A stretch of DNA of 64,000 bases, from contig DATARD010000198.1 in assembly GCA_036264355.1 (NCBI GenBank), forward strand, positions 23,434 through 87,433. Direction: 5' to 3'. This DNA is from UBA5704 sp036264355. GTDB taxonomy: Bacteria; Acidobacteriota; Thermoanaerobaculia; Multivoradales; UBA5704. The notes below the pieces were generated by a model. That model was not told where the DNA came from. It was given only the letters and a program-made list of their open reading frames with translations, and did not search any database. Position numbers and translations under genes: made by a program. Shown piece by piece: positions 8,269-17,458 of the stretch (position 1 is its first letter; each line of letters starts with the position of its first letter).

Positions 8269-9228
8269 CTACGGCAGGAGCTTGAAGACGTCGATGATGA
8301 TGGAGTCGTCGAGGATGCCCGCGTTCCGCGCGTACGGCTGCTGCGCTCCCGCCCGGGTCAGGCCGTACATGACCTCCAAGGTTCGCAGGAGGTTGACGTG
8401 GGTGATCCCTTTGCCCTCGGCATACTCGCCGGCCTTGATGTGGGCCCCGGCGAAAATGGTGGCGATGCGGTTGCGCTTGCGCGGGTCCGGCGAGGCGGGA
8501 TTGGTCAGGCCGATCGGCCCGTGGTCGTTCTCGTCGAAGGTGACGATGAGCAGGCTCTTGTGCTGCTTCGCCCATTGGTAGTAGCCGTCGAGGTGCTGCT
8601 TCAGCCACTGGTCCCCGGCGGTGATGCTCGCGGGGATGCTCCCGTTGTGCATGTCATGGACGAGGTTCGGGATGACGAACGACACAGTGGGAAGGGTGGA
8701 GTAGTCCTGCGGGAGCTCCGTCAACGGCGCATTCGCCGCGCGCGGGACGTTGCTGAAGCTGACCCAGGGGGCGTGCTTGCGCGCATAGAGCCCCGCCTTG
8801 TGGACCCGCGATCCGGCGGCCGGCAGGTCTTCGGAGTAGCCCTTGAACGTGCGGCCGGCCTGGAACAGCTCCGACGCCAGATTCGGCTCCCCGATGGGAT
8901 CGTCGGGCACCAGGTCGAAGTATCCGACGCCCTGGTTGCTGCCGGAGAAGAGCCAGAAGTAGTTCCCCTCGCTGTGGTGCTCCTCCGCATACATCTGCGT
9001 GAAGCTCGCCCCTTCAGCTTTCAGGGAGTTGATATACGGCGCCGCGGCGCTGCCGATGATCTCCTCGTAGTCCTTGTTCTCCTCGACCACGATGACCACA
9101 TGGTCGTAGACCGGCTTCCCCACCGGCCAGGGGATCTTCGGAGCAGGGGTGGCCGCCTGGGCCGATTTGCGGTGACAAGCCGGGAGAAGGATGAGAGCGA
9201 GAGCGAGGAGGAGGTAGATGCGCTTCAT
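8269..9228 (-). CDS. Lipoprotein phosphoesterase of the AcpA/phospholipase C superfamily (PF04185)
   Basis: 319 residues from the ATG at 9228; a GTG three codons upstream is an alternative. The N-terminus has a basic start, a hydrophobic core and the lipobox LLPAC, so it should be a lipoprotein with Cys18 lipidated. The mature protein carries the phosphoesterase strand HVVIVVEENKDYEEI (metal-binding E/N), the central SHxP-like region, and LLIVTFDENDHG, which supplies the second metal-binding aspartate set. Relatives hydrolyse phosphate mono- or diesters, including phospholipids. It is the first gene of the minus-strand cluster at 9228-6175 and is divergent from the MFS gene across 83 bp. Confidence 0.85.
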   Translation of the reverse strand: MKRIYLLLALALILLPACHRKSAQAATPAPKIPWPVGKPVYDHVVIVVEENKDYEEIIGSAAAPYINSLKAEGASFTQMYAEEHHSEGNYFWLFSGSNQGVGYFDLVPDDPIGEPNLASELFQAGRTFKGYSEDLPAAGSRVHKAGLYARKHAPWVSFSNVPRAANAPLTELPQDYSTLPTVSFVIPNLVHDMHNGSIPASITAGDQWLKQHLDGYYQWAKQHKSLLIVTFDENDHGPIGLTNPASPDPRKRNRIATIFAGAHIKAGEYAEGKGITHVNLLRTLEVMYGLTRAGAQQPYARNAGILDDSIIIDVFKLLP

Positions 9229-9311
9229 GAGGAGCACTCTACTACGGCCCGTTTTCAGATAAAGTCCCCCACTGCCTTGCGGCCCTTTTTTTGGATGACG
9301 GAGGTGGACTG

Positions 9312-10652
9312 ATGAGCGGGACCTCGATCGAGCGCGGCTCCGGCCGGACGATCCTCGACATGAACGGCTATCAGTGGACGGTGGTCCTGGCGGCGTGGCT
9401 GGGATGGGGGTTCGACGTCTTTGACGGCATGCTGTTCAACTACGTCGCGCCGAACTGCGTACCGACTCTCCTCCATCTCACCATCGGCTCTCCCGCGGCC
9501 AAGGCGGCGACTTCGCTGTGGACCGGGATTCTGACCTCCGTCCTGCTCATCGGCTGGGCGCTGGGCGGTATCTTCTTCGGCAGGATCACCGACCGCATCG
9601 GGCGCACCCGCACCCTGATGCTGACGATGGCGATCTATGCCCTCGGCACCGCCCTCTGCGCGCTCGCCCCGAACCTCTTCGTGCTCGGGATCTTCCGCTT
9701 CATCGCGGCGCTGGGGATCGGCGGCGAGTGGGCGGCCGGCGCGGCGATGGTGGCGGAGACGGTGCCGGAAAAGCGGCGCCTCGACGCCGGGGCCCTGCTC
9801 TACACCTCGGCGCCGGTCGGCCTCTTCCTCGCCACTTTCGTCAACTTCCAGATCGCCGGCGTCTGGCTCAAGAGCTCGCCGGAGACTTCCTGGCGCTACG
9901 TCTTCCTCTGCGGCCTGCTGCCGGCCGCGGTGGCTTTCCTGGTCCGCATCTTCGTCAAGGAGCCGGAGCGCTGGAAGACGGCCGCCGCCACGTCGGAGCC
10001 GGCACGGATCGGCGAGCTGTTCGACGCCAAGCATCGTCCGAACACGCGGAGCGGCTTCTTCATGGCGGTCACCGCCCTGATCACCTGGTGGAGTTGCAAC
10101 GCCTTCATTCCGGTGGTCGCCGCCGGCCTGGCCCAGACCTCCGCCGCGGCGCATGCGCTCGATCCGGCCGCGACCCGCGCCCTGGTCGAGCACTGGAAAG
10201 CCATCGCCACCAACTACTTCAACTGGGGCGGGCTGCTCGGCACCCTGTTGACCGTTCCCGCCGCCAAGCTCCTGGGACGCCGCGCGATGTTCTTCATCTA
10301 TTACCTGCTGTCGGGCGCGGCGGTGCTCACCACCTTCGGCCTCGATCTGGCCCCGGAAACGCGGTTCGCCCTGTTCTTCTTCATCGGTTTGACCGTGTTC
10401 GGCGTCTTCGGCAGCTTCACCTACTACCTGCCGGAGCTTTTCCCCACCCGCCTGCGGGGCACCGGCGCCGGCTTCTGCTACAACATCGGCCGCATCGTCG
10501 CCTCCCCCGGTCCGATCCTGGTCGGCATCATCGCCTCGCACGGCACCGACTCGGCCGTCCGCACCCTCTTCTGGGTCGGTTTCGTCCCCCTGGCCGGCCT
10601 GCTGTTCCTCCCCTGGGTGATCGAGACGAAGGGACGGACGCTCGCGGACTGA
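9312..10652 (+). CDS. MFS transporter (sugar/organic-acid:proton symporter type)
   Basis: 446 residues with about 12 predicted membrane helices. The loop between helices 2 and 3 reads GRITDRIGRTRTL, the MFS signature, and GIGGEWAAGAAMVAE in helix 4 is typical of the metabolite:proton and sialate/aromatic-acid symporter subfamilies. A large central loop and a late STYYLPELFPTRLRGTG-like segment (here FTYYLPELFPTRLRGTG) support that placement. Start ATG 9312 has GGAGGT about seven bases upstream and is preferred over an in-frame ATG at 9291. The substrate cannot be inferred from neighbours. Confidence 0.88.
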   Translation: MSGTSIERGSGRTILDMNGYQWTVVLAAWLGWGFDVFDGMLFNYVAPNCVPTLLHLTIGSPAAKAATSLWTGILTSVLLIGWALGGIFFGRITDRIGRTRTLMLTMAIYALGTALCALAPNLFVLGIFRFIAALGIGGEWAAGAAMVAETVPEKRRLDAGALLYTSAPVGLFLATFVNFQIAGVWLKSSPETSWRYVFLCGLLPAAVAFLVRIFVKEPERWKTAAATSEPARIGELFDAKHRPNTRSGFFMAVTALITWWSCNAFIPVVAAGLAQTSAAAHALDPAATRALVEHWKAIATNYFNWGGLLGTLLTVPAAKLLGRRAMFFIYYLLSGAAVLTTFGLDLAPETRFALFFFIGLTVFGVFGSFTYYLPELFPTRLRGTGAGFCYNIGRIVASPGPILVGIIASHGTDSAVRTLFWVGFVPLAGLLFLPWVIETKGRTLAD

Positions 10653-10661
10653 TTGAGTGGG

Positions 10662-11033
10662 CTAATTGGCCCGCAGGGCAACCATCGGATCGACCCGCGT
10701 CGCCCGCTGGCCGGGGACGTAGGCCGCGCCCAGGGAGACCAGGGCAAGAACGGCGGAGGCGGCGGTCCATCGAGACCCAGGCCGCTCACCCGCACACCGG
10801 CTGGGAGAAGCGCCGCGAGCCCGCCCAGGCCCCAGACCGCGAAGAGCACGCCGAGAGTGCCACCCACCAGCGCGAGCAGCAGGCTCTCGGTGAGGAGCTG
10901 GCGCACCATCCGCCCGCGGCTCGCGCCGAGGGCGGTGCGCACGGCGACCTCTTTCTGCCGCGCCGCCGCCTGGGCGAGCAGCAGGTTGGCGACGTTGACG
11001 CAGGCGATGAGGAGGACCAGCGCCACGGGAGCC
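10662..11033 (-). pseudogene. ADOP/MacB-type ABC permease fragment
   Basis: About 120 residues of an acidobacterial macrolide-export-type permease (usually about 800 residues). Reading on the minus strand, VALVLLIACVNVANLLLA, then the RQKEVAVRTALGASRGRMV block and a further helix are the classic FtsX-like region. Near 10780 the frame shifts and the true C-terminus (GQRATRVDPMVALRAN, stop at 10662) resumes after an internal deletion. The 5' end stops at about 11030, where it abuts a phosphofructokinase fragment on the other strand. No start codon or N-terminal domain remains. Confidence 0.8.
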
Positions 11034-11576
11034 CTCATCGCGCTCGAAGCGATCGACCGGCTCAAGGTCACCGCCTCGTCGCACCACCGCGGCTTCCTGG
11101 TCGAGGTCATGGGCCGCGACTGCGGCTATCTCGCCCTGATGGTGGGAATCGCCGGCGGCGCCGAAGCGGTGCTCATCCCCGAGGCGGAGACCGATCCGGA
11201 AGCGCTGGCCCGCGAGCTGAGCGACGCCTATGCCCGCGGCAAGCGCCACGCTCTGGTGGTGGTCGCGGAGGGGTGCGCGATGAACGCCCTCCGCCTCAAG
11301 CAGCACTTCGACGAGCACCGCAAGCGTCTGGGGTTCGAGCTGCGGGCGACCATCCTCGGCCATGTGCAGCGCGGCGGCATCCCCAGCGCGTTCGACCGCC
11401 TGCTCGCCACCCGCCTCGGAGCCGCCGCCACCGCCGCGCTGGCCGACGGCCGGCATGGAGTGCTGGTGGGACCGCAGCACGGCGCGATTTCCACCACGCC
11501 GCTCGCCGAGGTGATGGGCCGGCGTAAAGATCTCGATCTCTCCCTTATCGAGCTCGCCCGCGTGCTCGCCTGCTGA
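11026..11576 (+). pseudogene. 5'-truncated 6-phosphofructokinase
   Basis: About 180 C-terminal residues of an ATP- or PPi-dependent phosphofructokinase (usually 320-400). Recognisable blocks are ALEAIDRLKVTASSHHR, FLVEVMGRDCGYLAL (fructose-6-phosphate binding), and GHVQRGGIPSAFDRLLATR near the C-terminus. The GGDG nucleotide-binding motif and the catalytic TIDND loop, which lie in the N-terminal half, are absent. The homology begins near 11026, exactly where the inverted permease fragment ends, so a rearrangement joined two broken genes. The open frame continues upstream to 10653 but that part is the antisense of the permease. It would not be a working enzyme. Confidence 0.82.
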
Positions 11577-11622
11577 GCCATTCCGCACTATGCTATGCAA
11601 AGAAGCGTCTGGAGGCACCGAC

Positions 11623-12279
11623 ATGAGAATCGTGATTGCCGATGACCACACCCTGTTCCGCGACAGCCTGCGCAGCCTGCTCACCGCGCACGGGTTCGAA
11701 GTCGGCGGCGAGGCGCGGGAGGGCGGCGAAGCGGTCGATCTCGCGCGCCGCCTGAGCCCGGACATCGTGCTCATGGACCTCTCCATGTCCGGGCTCGACG
11801 GGCTGGCCGCGACCCGCCTGATCAGCGCCGAGATGCCACAGGTGAAAGTGGTCGTGCTCACCGGCTCGGACGACGACGCCAAGCTCTTCGAGGCGATCAA
11901 GTCGGGCGCCCAGGGCTACCTGCTCAAGAACCTCGAATCGAAAGAGTTCTTCGCCCTGCTCGAAGGCGTCGGCCGCGGCGAGCCCGCGCTGACGCCGCTC
12001 TTGGCCAGCAAGCTGCTCCAGGAGTTCGCCCGGACGCCGCGGCCGGCCGCCGAGGCCCACGATCCCGACGCCCTGACCGACCGCGAGCGCGAGGTGCTCG
12101 AGTTGCTTGTCCGCGGCGTCACCTCGAACCGCAAGCTGGCCAAGAACCTGGGGGTGAGCGAGAACACGGTGAAGTTCCACGTCCGCAACATCCTCGACAA
12201 GCTGCACCTGCACAACCGGGCGCAGGTCGTGGGGTTCGCCCTGCGCCATGGCATGGTGGCGCCGCCCGGGCAGGCATGA
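11623..12279 (+). CDS. NarL/FixJ-type response regulator
   Basis: 218 residues. The receiver domain (about 1-120) has the acidic pair in IADDH, the phosphoacceptor D52 in VLMDLSMSG, the switch threonine region VVVLTGSDD, and the conserved lysine in YLLKN. The C-terminal LuxR-type helix-turn-helix (about 150-212) contains LTDREREVLELL and SENTVKFHVRNIL. GGAGG lies seven bases before the ATG at 11623. The stop overlaps the start of the hybrid kinase gene (ATGA), so the pair is co-translated and is probably a cognate two-component system. Confidence 0.93.
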   Translation: MRIVIADDHTLFRDSLRSLLTAHGFEVGGEAREGGEAVDLARRLSPDIVLMDLSMSGLDGLAATRLISAEMPQVKVVVLTGSDDDAKLFEAIKSGAQGYLLKNLESKEFFALLEGVGRGEPALTPLLASKLLQEFARTPRPAAEAHDPDALTDREREVLELLVRGVTSNRKLAKNLGVSENTVKFHVRNILDKLHLHNRAQVVGFALRHGMVAPPGQA

Positions 12280-14225
12280 ACCGCTACCGGGCGCTGTTCG
12301 AAAACCCGGTCCTCGGCATCCGCATCTCCTCGGTGGCAGACGGCGGCCGGATCGTCGAGTCCAATCCCGCCTACCAGAAGATGCTCGGATATTCCGCGGC
12401 GGAGCTCGCCGAACGCACCATCTTCGACCTCACCCATCCGGACGATCTCGACAGCAACCAGCGACTCTATGCCGAGATGGCGGCGGGGGCGCGCAGCTCC
12501 TACCAGATCGAGAAACGCTTCGTCCGCAAGGACGGCTCGCTCTTCTGGGGCCGCCTGACGGCCCATCCACTGCTCGACGCGAGCGGCCGGGCCACCCACC
12601 ACATCGGGCTGGTGGAGGACGTCTCCGAGAGCCGGCGGGCGCAGGCGGCGCTCGAAGCGAGCACGGAACGGCTGCAGGCGGTGCTCAACGCCGCTCTCGA
12701 CGGTATCGTGCTGATCAATCCCGCGGGCATCATCCAGCAGGTCAATCCGTCCATCCAGAGAATGTTCGACTACGCCCCGGAAGAGCTGCTGGGCCAGAAC
12801 GTCAAGATCCTCATGCCGGCGCCCTGGCGGGAGGAGCACGACGGTTATCTCGCCCGCTACCGGGAGACCGGCGAAGCGCGCATCATCGGCATCGGCCGGC
12901 AGGTCGAAGGGCGCCGCCGCGACGGCTCGACCTTTCCGCTCGACCTCGCGGTGAGCGAGGTGCGTTACGGCAATGAAATCTTCTACCTGGGAACGCTGCG
13001 CGACATCACCGAGCGCGTGCAGTTGGAGGCCGAGGTCCGCCAGTCGCAGAAGATGGAGGCCATCGGCCGGCTGGCCGGCGGCGTGGCGCACGATTTCAAT
13101 ACGCTGCTCGGCACCGTTCTCGGCTACAGCGAGGTGCTGCTCACCGCCCTCCCGGCCAAGGAATCGCTCCGCCATCCGGTCGAGCAGATCCACCGCGCCG
13201 CGCTGCGCGGCGCCCAGCTCACCCGGCAGCTCCTGGTGTTCAGCCGCCGCCAGGAGATGCAGGCCCAGGCGGTCGACTTGGGCAAGCTGCTCGTCGACGT
13301 GGACGTCATGCTCGACCGCCTGATCGGCGAGGACATCCGCCTGACCCGCGACATTGAGGCCCAGCTCGGCCGGGTGTGGGGTGATCCCAGCGAGCTCCAC
13401 CAGATCATCCTCAACCTGATCGTCAACGCCTGCGACGCGATGCCGCTCGGCGGCTCGCTGAGCCTTGCGCTGCGCAATTTCGTGACCGATCACGAAATCG
13501 CCGTCGAAGGCGGCCGCCTGCCGGCGGGCACCTACGTGCTGCTCCAGGTGGCGGACACCGGCATGGGGATGGACGAGAAAGTCGTCAAACGCATCTTCGA
13601 GCCGTTCTTCACCACCAAGGAGCCGGGCAAGGGCACCGGCCTGGGCCTCTCCACCGTGCATGCCATCGTCCGCCGCAGCCAGGGCGGCATCGCGGTCGAG
13701 AGCGCACCCGGAAAGGGCACCACCTTTCAGATCTACCTGCCCTGCGCCGGCGCCCACCCGGACGTCGAGCACCCGGTCGGGCCGATCGAAGCCGCCGGCG
13801 CCGCCGACGTTGCAAACGGCGCGAACGGCGCGAACGCGACAGGTACCGTCAAGCCCGGCGGCACCATCCTCCTCGTCGAGGACGACGACATGTTCCTCGG
13901 TTTGCTGCGGCAGGTGCTGGAAGCCAACGGCTACACGGTCCTCGCGGCCGAGCACCCGGCGGCGGCGCTGGAGCTCGTCGCGACCCAGGGCCACACCGTG
14001 CAGCTCCTGCTGAGCGACATGGTGATGCCCGGCGGCACCGGCGCCGATCTCGCCATCAAGCTGGCCGAGCTGCACCCGAGCATGAAAGCCGTCCTCATGT
14101 CCGGCTACACCGACGACGCCCTGGCCAGCCGGGAAGCCGATCTGACCATCGCCGACGCTTTTCTGGAGAAGCCCTTCGCGACGAAGGACCTGCTGCGCCT
14201 GCTCCACGGGCTGTTGAACGCGTAG
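12276..14225 (+). CDS. PAS-PAS hybrid sensor histidine kinase with C-terminal receiver
   Basis: 649 residues, without membrane segments, so a cytoplasmic sensor. Two PAS domains (about 1-125 and 130-255) precede a dimerisation/phosphoacceptor domain whose H-box GGVAHDFNTLLG puts the phosphorylated histidine at about 272. The ATPase domain (about 360-490) has the N-box LIVNACDAM, DTGMGMDE and GTGLGLSTV. After an Ala/Asn-rich linker, a receiver domain has the phosphoacceptor D581 in LLLSDMVMPGG. This is the family of PAS-HK-REC hybrids common in Acidobacteriota and Myxococcota. Coupled by four bases to the preceding regulator. Confidence 0.93.
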   Translation: MNRYRALFENPVLGIRISSVADGGRIVESNPAYQKMLGYSAAELAERTIFDLTHPDDLDSNQRLYAEMAAGARSSYQIEKRFVRKDGSLFWGRLTAHPLLDASGRATHHIGLVEDVSESRRAQAALEASTERLQAVLNAALDGIVLINPAGIIQQVNPSIQRMFDYAPEELLGQNVKILMPAPWREEHDGYLARYRETGEARIIGIGRQVEGRRRDGSTFPLDLAVSEVRYGNEIFYLGTLRDITERVQLEAEVRQSQKMEAIGRLAGGVAHDFNTLLGTVLGYSEVLLTALPAKESLRHPVEQIHRAALRGAQLTRQLLVFSRRQEMQAQAVDLGKLLVDVDVMLDRLIGEDIRLTRDIEAQLGRVWGDPSELHQIILNLIVNACDAMPLGGSLSLALRNFVTDHEIAVEGGRLPAGTYVLLQVADTGMGMDEKVVKRIFEPFFTTKEPGKGTGLGLSTVHAIVRRSQGGIAVESAPGKGTTFQIYLPCAGAHPDVEHPVGPIEAAGAADVANGANGANATGTVKPGGTILLVEDDDMFLGLLRQVLEANGYTVLAAEHPAAALELVATQGHTVQLLLSDMVMPGGTGADLAIKLAELHPSMKAVLMSGYTDDALASREADLTIADAFLEKPFATKDLLRLLHGLLNA

Positions 14226-14228
14226 GGC

Positions 14229-14939
14229 TCAGCCGGCGGGGACTGACAGATCGAGAGACGGCCTCCCGCCCCGGTTCTCCGCCCGCAGCGCGCCGCCGAG
14301 GGTGCGCGCCAGCTCATTGGCCAGCGGCAAGGCGAGACTGCGTCCGCCGCGCTGGCGGGCCGAACGGACCCCGTCGTGAAAGGGCTCGAACACCGCCTGG
14401 GGCATCCCGTCCGGAAACGGCGGGCCGTCCGAGGAGATGACCGCACGGAGCCCCTTGTCGTCGATGTCGAGGCGGAAGAAGACCTCCGACTTGGCGTGGC
14501 TCACCCCGGCGCTCAGGAGCAGGACGAGGATCTGCCGCAGCCGGTCCCGATCGGTGCGGAAGACCTCCGGCAGGGCGGGGTCGCGGGAATCCGTCAGGCC
14601 GATTCCCGCCTCCCAGGCGCGCGGACGCACCACCTGCTCCACCTCGTCGACGAGCTTCTCCAGCACGACCTCTTCCGGCCGGATCTGCACCCTGCCGCCC
14701 ATCAACCGTGCCAGCTCCCCCACCTCGCCGACCATGCCCTGGATGTCCTGGACCACCTCCCGGATGTTCTCGGAGTAGCGCCTCTCCTGATCGCCGAGAT
14801 GGCTCTTGGGGGCTTCCGCCAGCAGATCGGCCAGCATGCGGAAGCTGGCGAGAGGGGTCCGCAGCTCATGGACGAACGCCGACAGGAAGCGCGTCCATTG
14901 CTCTGGTGTCTGTAGATACGTTCGGTCCCGGTCGTCCAT
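14229..14939 (-). CDS. Soluble sensor histidine kinase without input domain
   Basis: 236 residues from the ATG at 14939 (GAGGA about ten bases upstream); an in-frame ATG at 14984 is less likely. The H-box FVHELRTPLASF places the phosphorylated His at residue 24, so almost nothing precedes the kinase core. The ATPase half is divergent: the N-box is weak, and SSDGPPFPDGM and RGGRSLALPLANELA replace the usual G1/G2 glycine-rich motifs. It lacks membrane segments and PAS domains. Convergent with the hybrid kinase gene (3 bp between stops). It may act with an unlinked partner or on that hybrid kinase. Confidence 0.8.
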   Translation of the reverse strand: MDDRDRTYLQTPEQWTRFLSAFVHELRTPLASFRMLADLLAEAPKSHLGDQERRYSENIREVVQDIQGMVGEVGELARLMGGRVQIRPEEVVLEKLVDEVEQVVRPRAWEAGIGLTDSRDPALPEVFRTDRDRLRQILVLLLSAGVSHAKSEVFFRLDIDDKGLRAVISSDGPPFPDGMPQAVFEPFHDGVRSARQRGGRSLALPLANELARTLGGALRAENRGGRPSLDLSVPAG

Positions 14940-15031
14940 GAAAGATCGTCCTCGCAATGGCCGATGTCGACAATGCCCCATCATCCCTCTGTCTGCCGCA
15001 CGGCGAAACGCTCCGCGGAGCGGGCGGATTC

Positions 15032-15047
15032 CCTACCCCCCGGGGTA
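15032..15047. promoter_or_regulatory. Palindrome CTACCCC-CC-GGGGTAG between divergent genes
   Basis: A perfect 7-bp inverted repeat with a 2-bp centre lies in the 166-bp gap between the soluble kinase gene (minus) and the nifJ remnant (plus). A second palindrome, CTCCGCGGAG, sits at 15011-15020. Their position suggests operators for the former divergent promoters. I do not recognise the cognate regulator. Confidence 0.35.
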
Positions 15048-15105
15048 GATTTTGCCGCCCTCCAGCATGGCGCAATCGGCATGCTCTGCCCCGTAGTCTT
15101 TCGCC

Positions 15106-15756
15106 ATGAGCGAAGCACGCAGAATCACCATCGACGGGAACGAAGCGGCGGCGGCGGTCGCCTACCGCGCCAGCGAGGTCATCGCCATCTATCCCATCAC
15201 CCCCTCGTCGAACATGGGCGAGCTGGCCGACGAATGGGCGGCCCACCACCGGCCGAACCACTGGGGCACGGTGCCGCAGGTGATGGAGATGCAGTCCGAA
15301 GGCGGCGCCGCCGGAGCGGTCCACGGCGCCCTCCAGGCCGGCGCGCTCGCCACCACCTTCACCGCCTCGCAGGGATTGCGCTGTCGATCTTCGGCGACCA
15401 TTCGGACGTGATGGCCTGCCGCCAGACCGGCTTCGCCCTGATCGCCTCGGGCTCGGTGCAGGAAGCGCAGGACTTCGCGGCCATCGCCCACTCGGCGACG
15501 CTCGCGGCGCGCATCCCGTTCCTCCACTTCTTCGACGGCTTCCGCACCTCGCACGAGCTGGCGAAGATCGCGCCGCTGGCCGACGAGGACCTGCGCGCCC
15601 TGATCGACGACCGAGACCCGCTTCAGCATGATCGAGAAGCAGGACCCGGAACGCTTCAAACGCCTCCTCGAAGCCGCCAGCCACCAGGCGGCGCAGCGGT
15701 TCGCGATCTATCAGCAGCTCGCGGGGTTGCATCTGCCGGGGACCCCCGCTCCCTGA
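15106..15756 (+). pseudogene. nifJ: nifJ (pyruvate:ferredoxin oxidoreductase) remnant with internal deletions
   Basis: The ATG at 15106 opens a good NifJ N-terminus: TIDGNEAAAAVAY, IAIYPITPSS, VMEMQSEGGAAGAVHGAL and TFTASQGL. At about 15375 the frame changes and ALSIFGDHSDVMACRQTGFA follows. In intact NifJ about 30 residues (LLLMIPNMYKIAGEL and so on) separate these blocks. At about 15610 there is a second jump, directly to the NifJ C-terminus (ETRFSMIEKQDPERFKRLL, then a YQQLAGLH-like end, stop at 15756). The central ~900 residues, with the TPP and Fe-S cluster domains, are missing. A normal NifJ is about 1170-1200 residues. It cannot function; assembly error is the alternative to true decay. 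Confidence 0.85.
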
Positions 15757-15799
15757 CCCGGTTGCGCTCCCCTCCTCTTTCGTGGGTGAATGGGGAGCG

Positions 15800-17440
15800 A
15801 TGACCACGCTCACCCGGCTTGCCAATCTCGCCTGGATCGCCGCCAACTCGGACGGCCACAAGCGGTATCACGCCGCTCTCGCCGACCCCGAGGCGACGCA
15901 GCGGGAGGTGCTGCTCGGCCTGGTGCGGCGCAATGCGGGGACGGCGTTCGGCAAGCTGCATGGGTTCTCGGCGATCCACTCGGTCGAGGAGTTCCAGGAG
16001 CGGGTGCCGCTCTCCACCTGGGAGGACGTCGAGCCGTGGGTGGAGCGCATCGCGGCCGGCGAGGCGGGGGTGCTCACCAAGGCGCGGGTGCGCATTCTCG
16101 AGCTGTCGAGCGGCTCGTCGGCGGCGGCGAAGCGGATCCCCTATACGGCGGACTTGCAGCGCGACATCCGGCACGCGGTCGCGCCGTGGATCTGCGATGC
16201 CTATCAGCGCCGGCCGTGGCTCACCCGCGGACCGGGATACTGGTCGATCACTCCGCCGGCCCTGGAGGATGCGCGGGCGTCCGCCTCCAGAGCACCGTCC
16301 AAGATCCCGGTCGGCTTCGAGGAGGACGGCGAGTATCTCGGCGGAGTCTGGAAGCGGCTGGCCGGCGCCACGCTGGCCGTTCCGGGCGCGATCCGGCTGG
16401 TGCGCGACATCGAGTCGTTCCGCTATGTCACGCTGCTCTTCCTGCTGCGGCGGAACGATCTGACGCTGGTTTCGGTCTGGCATCCGAGCTTCCTGACCCT
16501 GTTGATCGGCGCCCTGCCCGGATTCTGGGAGGGGCTGGTGCGCGATATCGAGCGCGGCACGCTGAATCCGCCGTCGCCGCTCGCTCCGGCGGCGCGCGCC
16601 GCTCTCGCGAAGTTTCTCTCTCCGCTGCCGGAGCGGGCGGCGGAGATCCGCAATCTCGGCCCGGCGGCTCCCGGCTTCCTATGGCCGCAGATGGGGCTGA
16701 TCAGTTGCTGGGGAGATGCCCACGCGGCGCTCCATCTGCCGGAGCTGCAACGGCTGTTCCCCTCGGCCGAGGTGCAGCCGAAGGGGCTGATCGCGACCGA
16801 GGCGTTCGTCACCATTCCATACGCCGGCCGGCATCCGCTGGCGATCCGCTCGCATTTCTTCGAGTTCCTGCCCGATGGCGGAGAGGGGGGCCGGCCGCAG
16901 CTGGCGCACGAGCTCGAGACCGGGGACGTCGCCTCGGTGGTGGTGACGACCGGCGGCGGCCTCTACCGCTACCGCCTCGAGGACCGCGTGGCGGTGGACG
17001 GCTTCGTGGGGCCGACGCCCTCGCTGCGCTTCCTCGGCAAGGAGGGGCACGTGTCGGATCTGCGCGGCGAGAAGCTGCACGAGAGCTTCGTGACCGGCGC
17101 GCTGGCGCGGACGTTCGAGGGGCTGCACATCTCTCCCCGCTTCGCTCTGCTGGCGCCGAGCGATGAGTCTGCTCCCGGCTATACCTTGTACGTGGAGATC
17201 TCCGAGCCAGCGCCCCGGTGCTCGGAGATCGCCGCCGCCCTCGACGCCGAGCTGGCGGCCAATCCGCACTACCGGCTGTGCGTCTCGCTCGGCCAGCTCG
17301 CGCCGGCGCGGATCGTCCGGATCGAGAAGGACGGCGTCGCCCGCTATCTGGAGCACCGCCGCGAATGCGGGCAGCGGCTGGGCGACGTGAAACCGCTCGC
17401 TCTCGCGACCGAGACGGGATGGAGCCGCGTCTTCCGGTAG
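15800..17440 (+). CDS. GH3 family (auxin-responsive-type) acyl-adenylate/amido synthetase
   Basis: 546 residues, the usual length for bacterial GH3 proteins. The order of conserved blocks is NAGTAFGKLHGF, the ELSSGSSAAAKRIPYT ATP-binding loop, a central VSVWHPSFLTLL region, GLIATEAFVTIP, and GGGLYRYRLEDRVAVDGF, then SDLRGEKLHE with the hinge to the C-terminal domain. Plant GH3 enzymes adenylate a carboxylate hormone and conjugate it to an amino acid; bacterial relatives are thought to conjugate other acids. The ATG at 15800 was chosen because homology starts there. It follows the nifJ remnant and precedes a PAP2/terpene-synthase fusion, which hints at a lipid or terpenoid context. Confidence 0.87.
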   Translation: MTTLTRLANLAWIAANSDGHKRYHAALADPEATQREVLLGLVRRNAGTAFGKLHGFSAIHSVEEFQERVPLSTWEDVEPWVERIAAGEAGVLTKARVRILELSSGSSAAAKRIPYTADLQRDIRHAVAPWICDAYQRRPWLTRGPGYWSITPPALEDARASASRAPSKIPVGFEEDGEYLGGVWKRLAGATLAVPGAIRLVRDIESFRYVTLLFLLRRNDLTLVSVWHPSFLTLLIGALPGFWEGLVRDIERGTLNPPSPLAPAARAALAKFLSPLPERAAEIRNLGPAAPGFLWPQMGLISCWGDAHAALHLPELQRLFPSAEVQPKGLIATEAFVTIPYAGRHPLAIRSHFFEFLPDGGEGGRPQLAHELETGDVASVVVTTGGGLYRYRLEDRVAVDGFVGPTPSLRFLGKEGHVSDLRGEKLHESFVTGALARTFEGLHISPRFALLAPSDESAPGYTLYVEISEPAPRCSEIAAALDAELAANPHYRLCVSLGQLAPARIVRIEKDGVARYLEHRRECGQRLGDVKPLALATETGWSRVFR

Positions 17441-17458
17441 AAGACCAGCGCCCAAGCC

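Noticed and set aside
10653..11576. Phosphofructokinase start at 10653 as a full gene
   Set aside because: The first 120 codons are antisense of the permease fragment; the enzyme's N-terminal motifs are absent.
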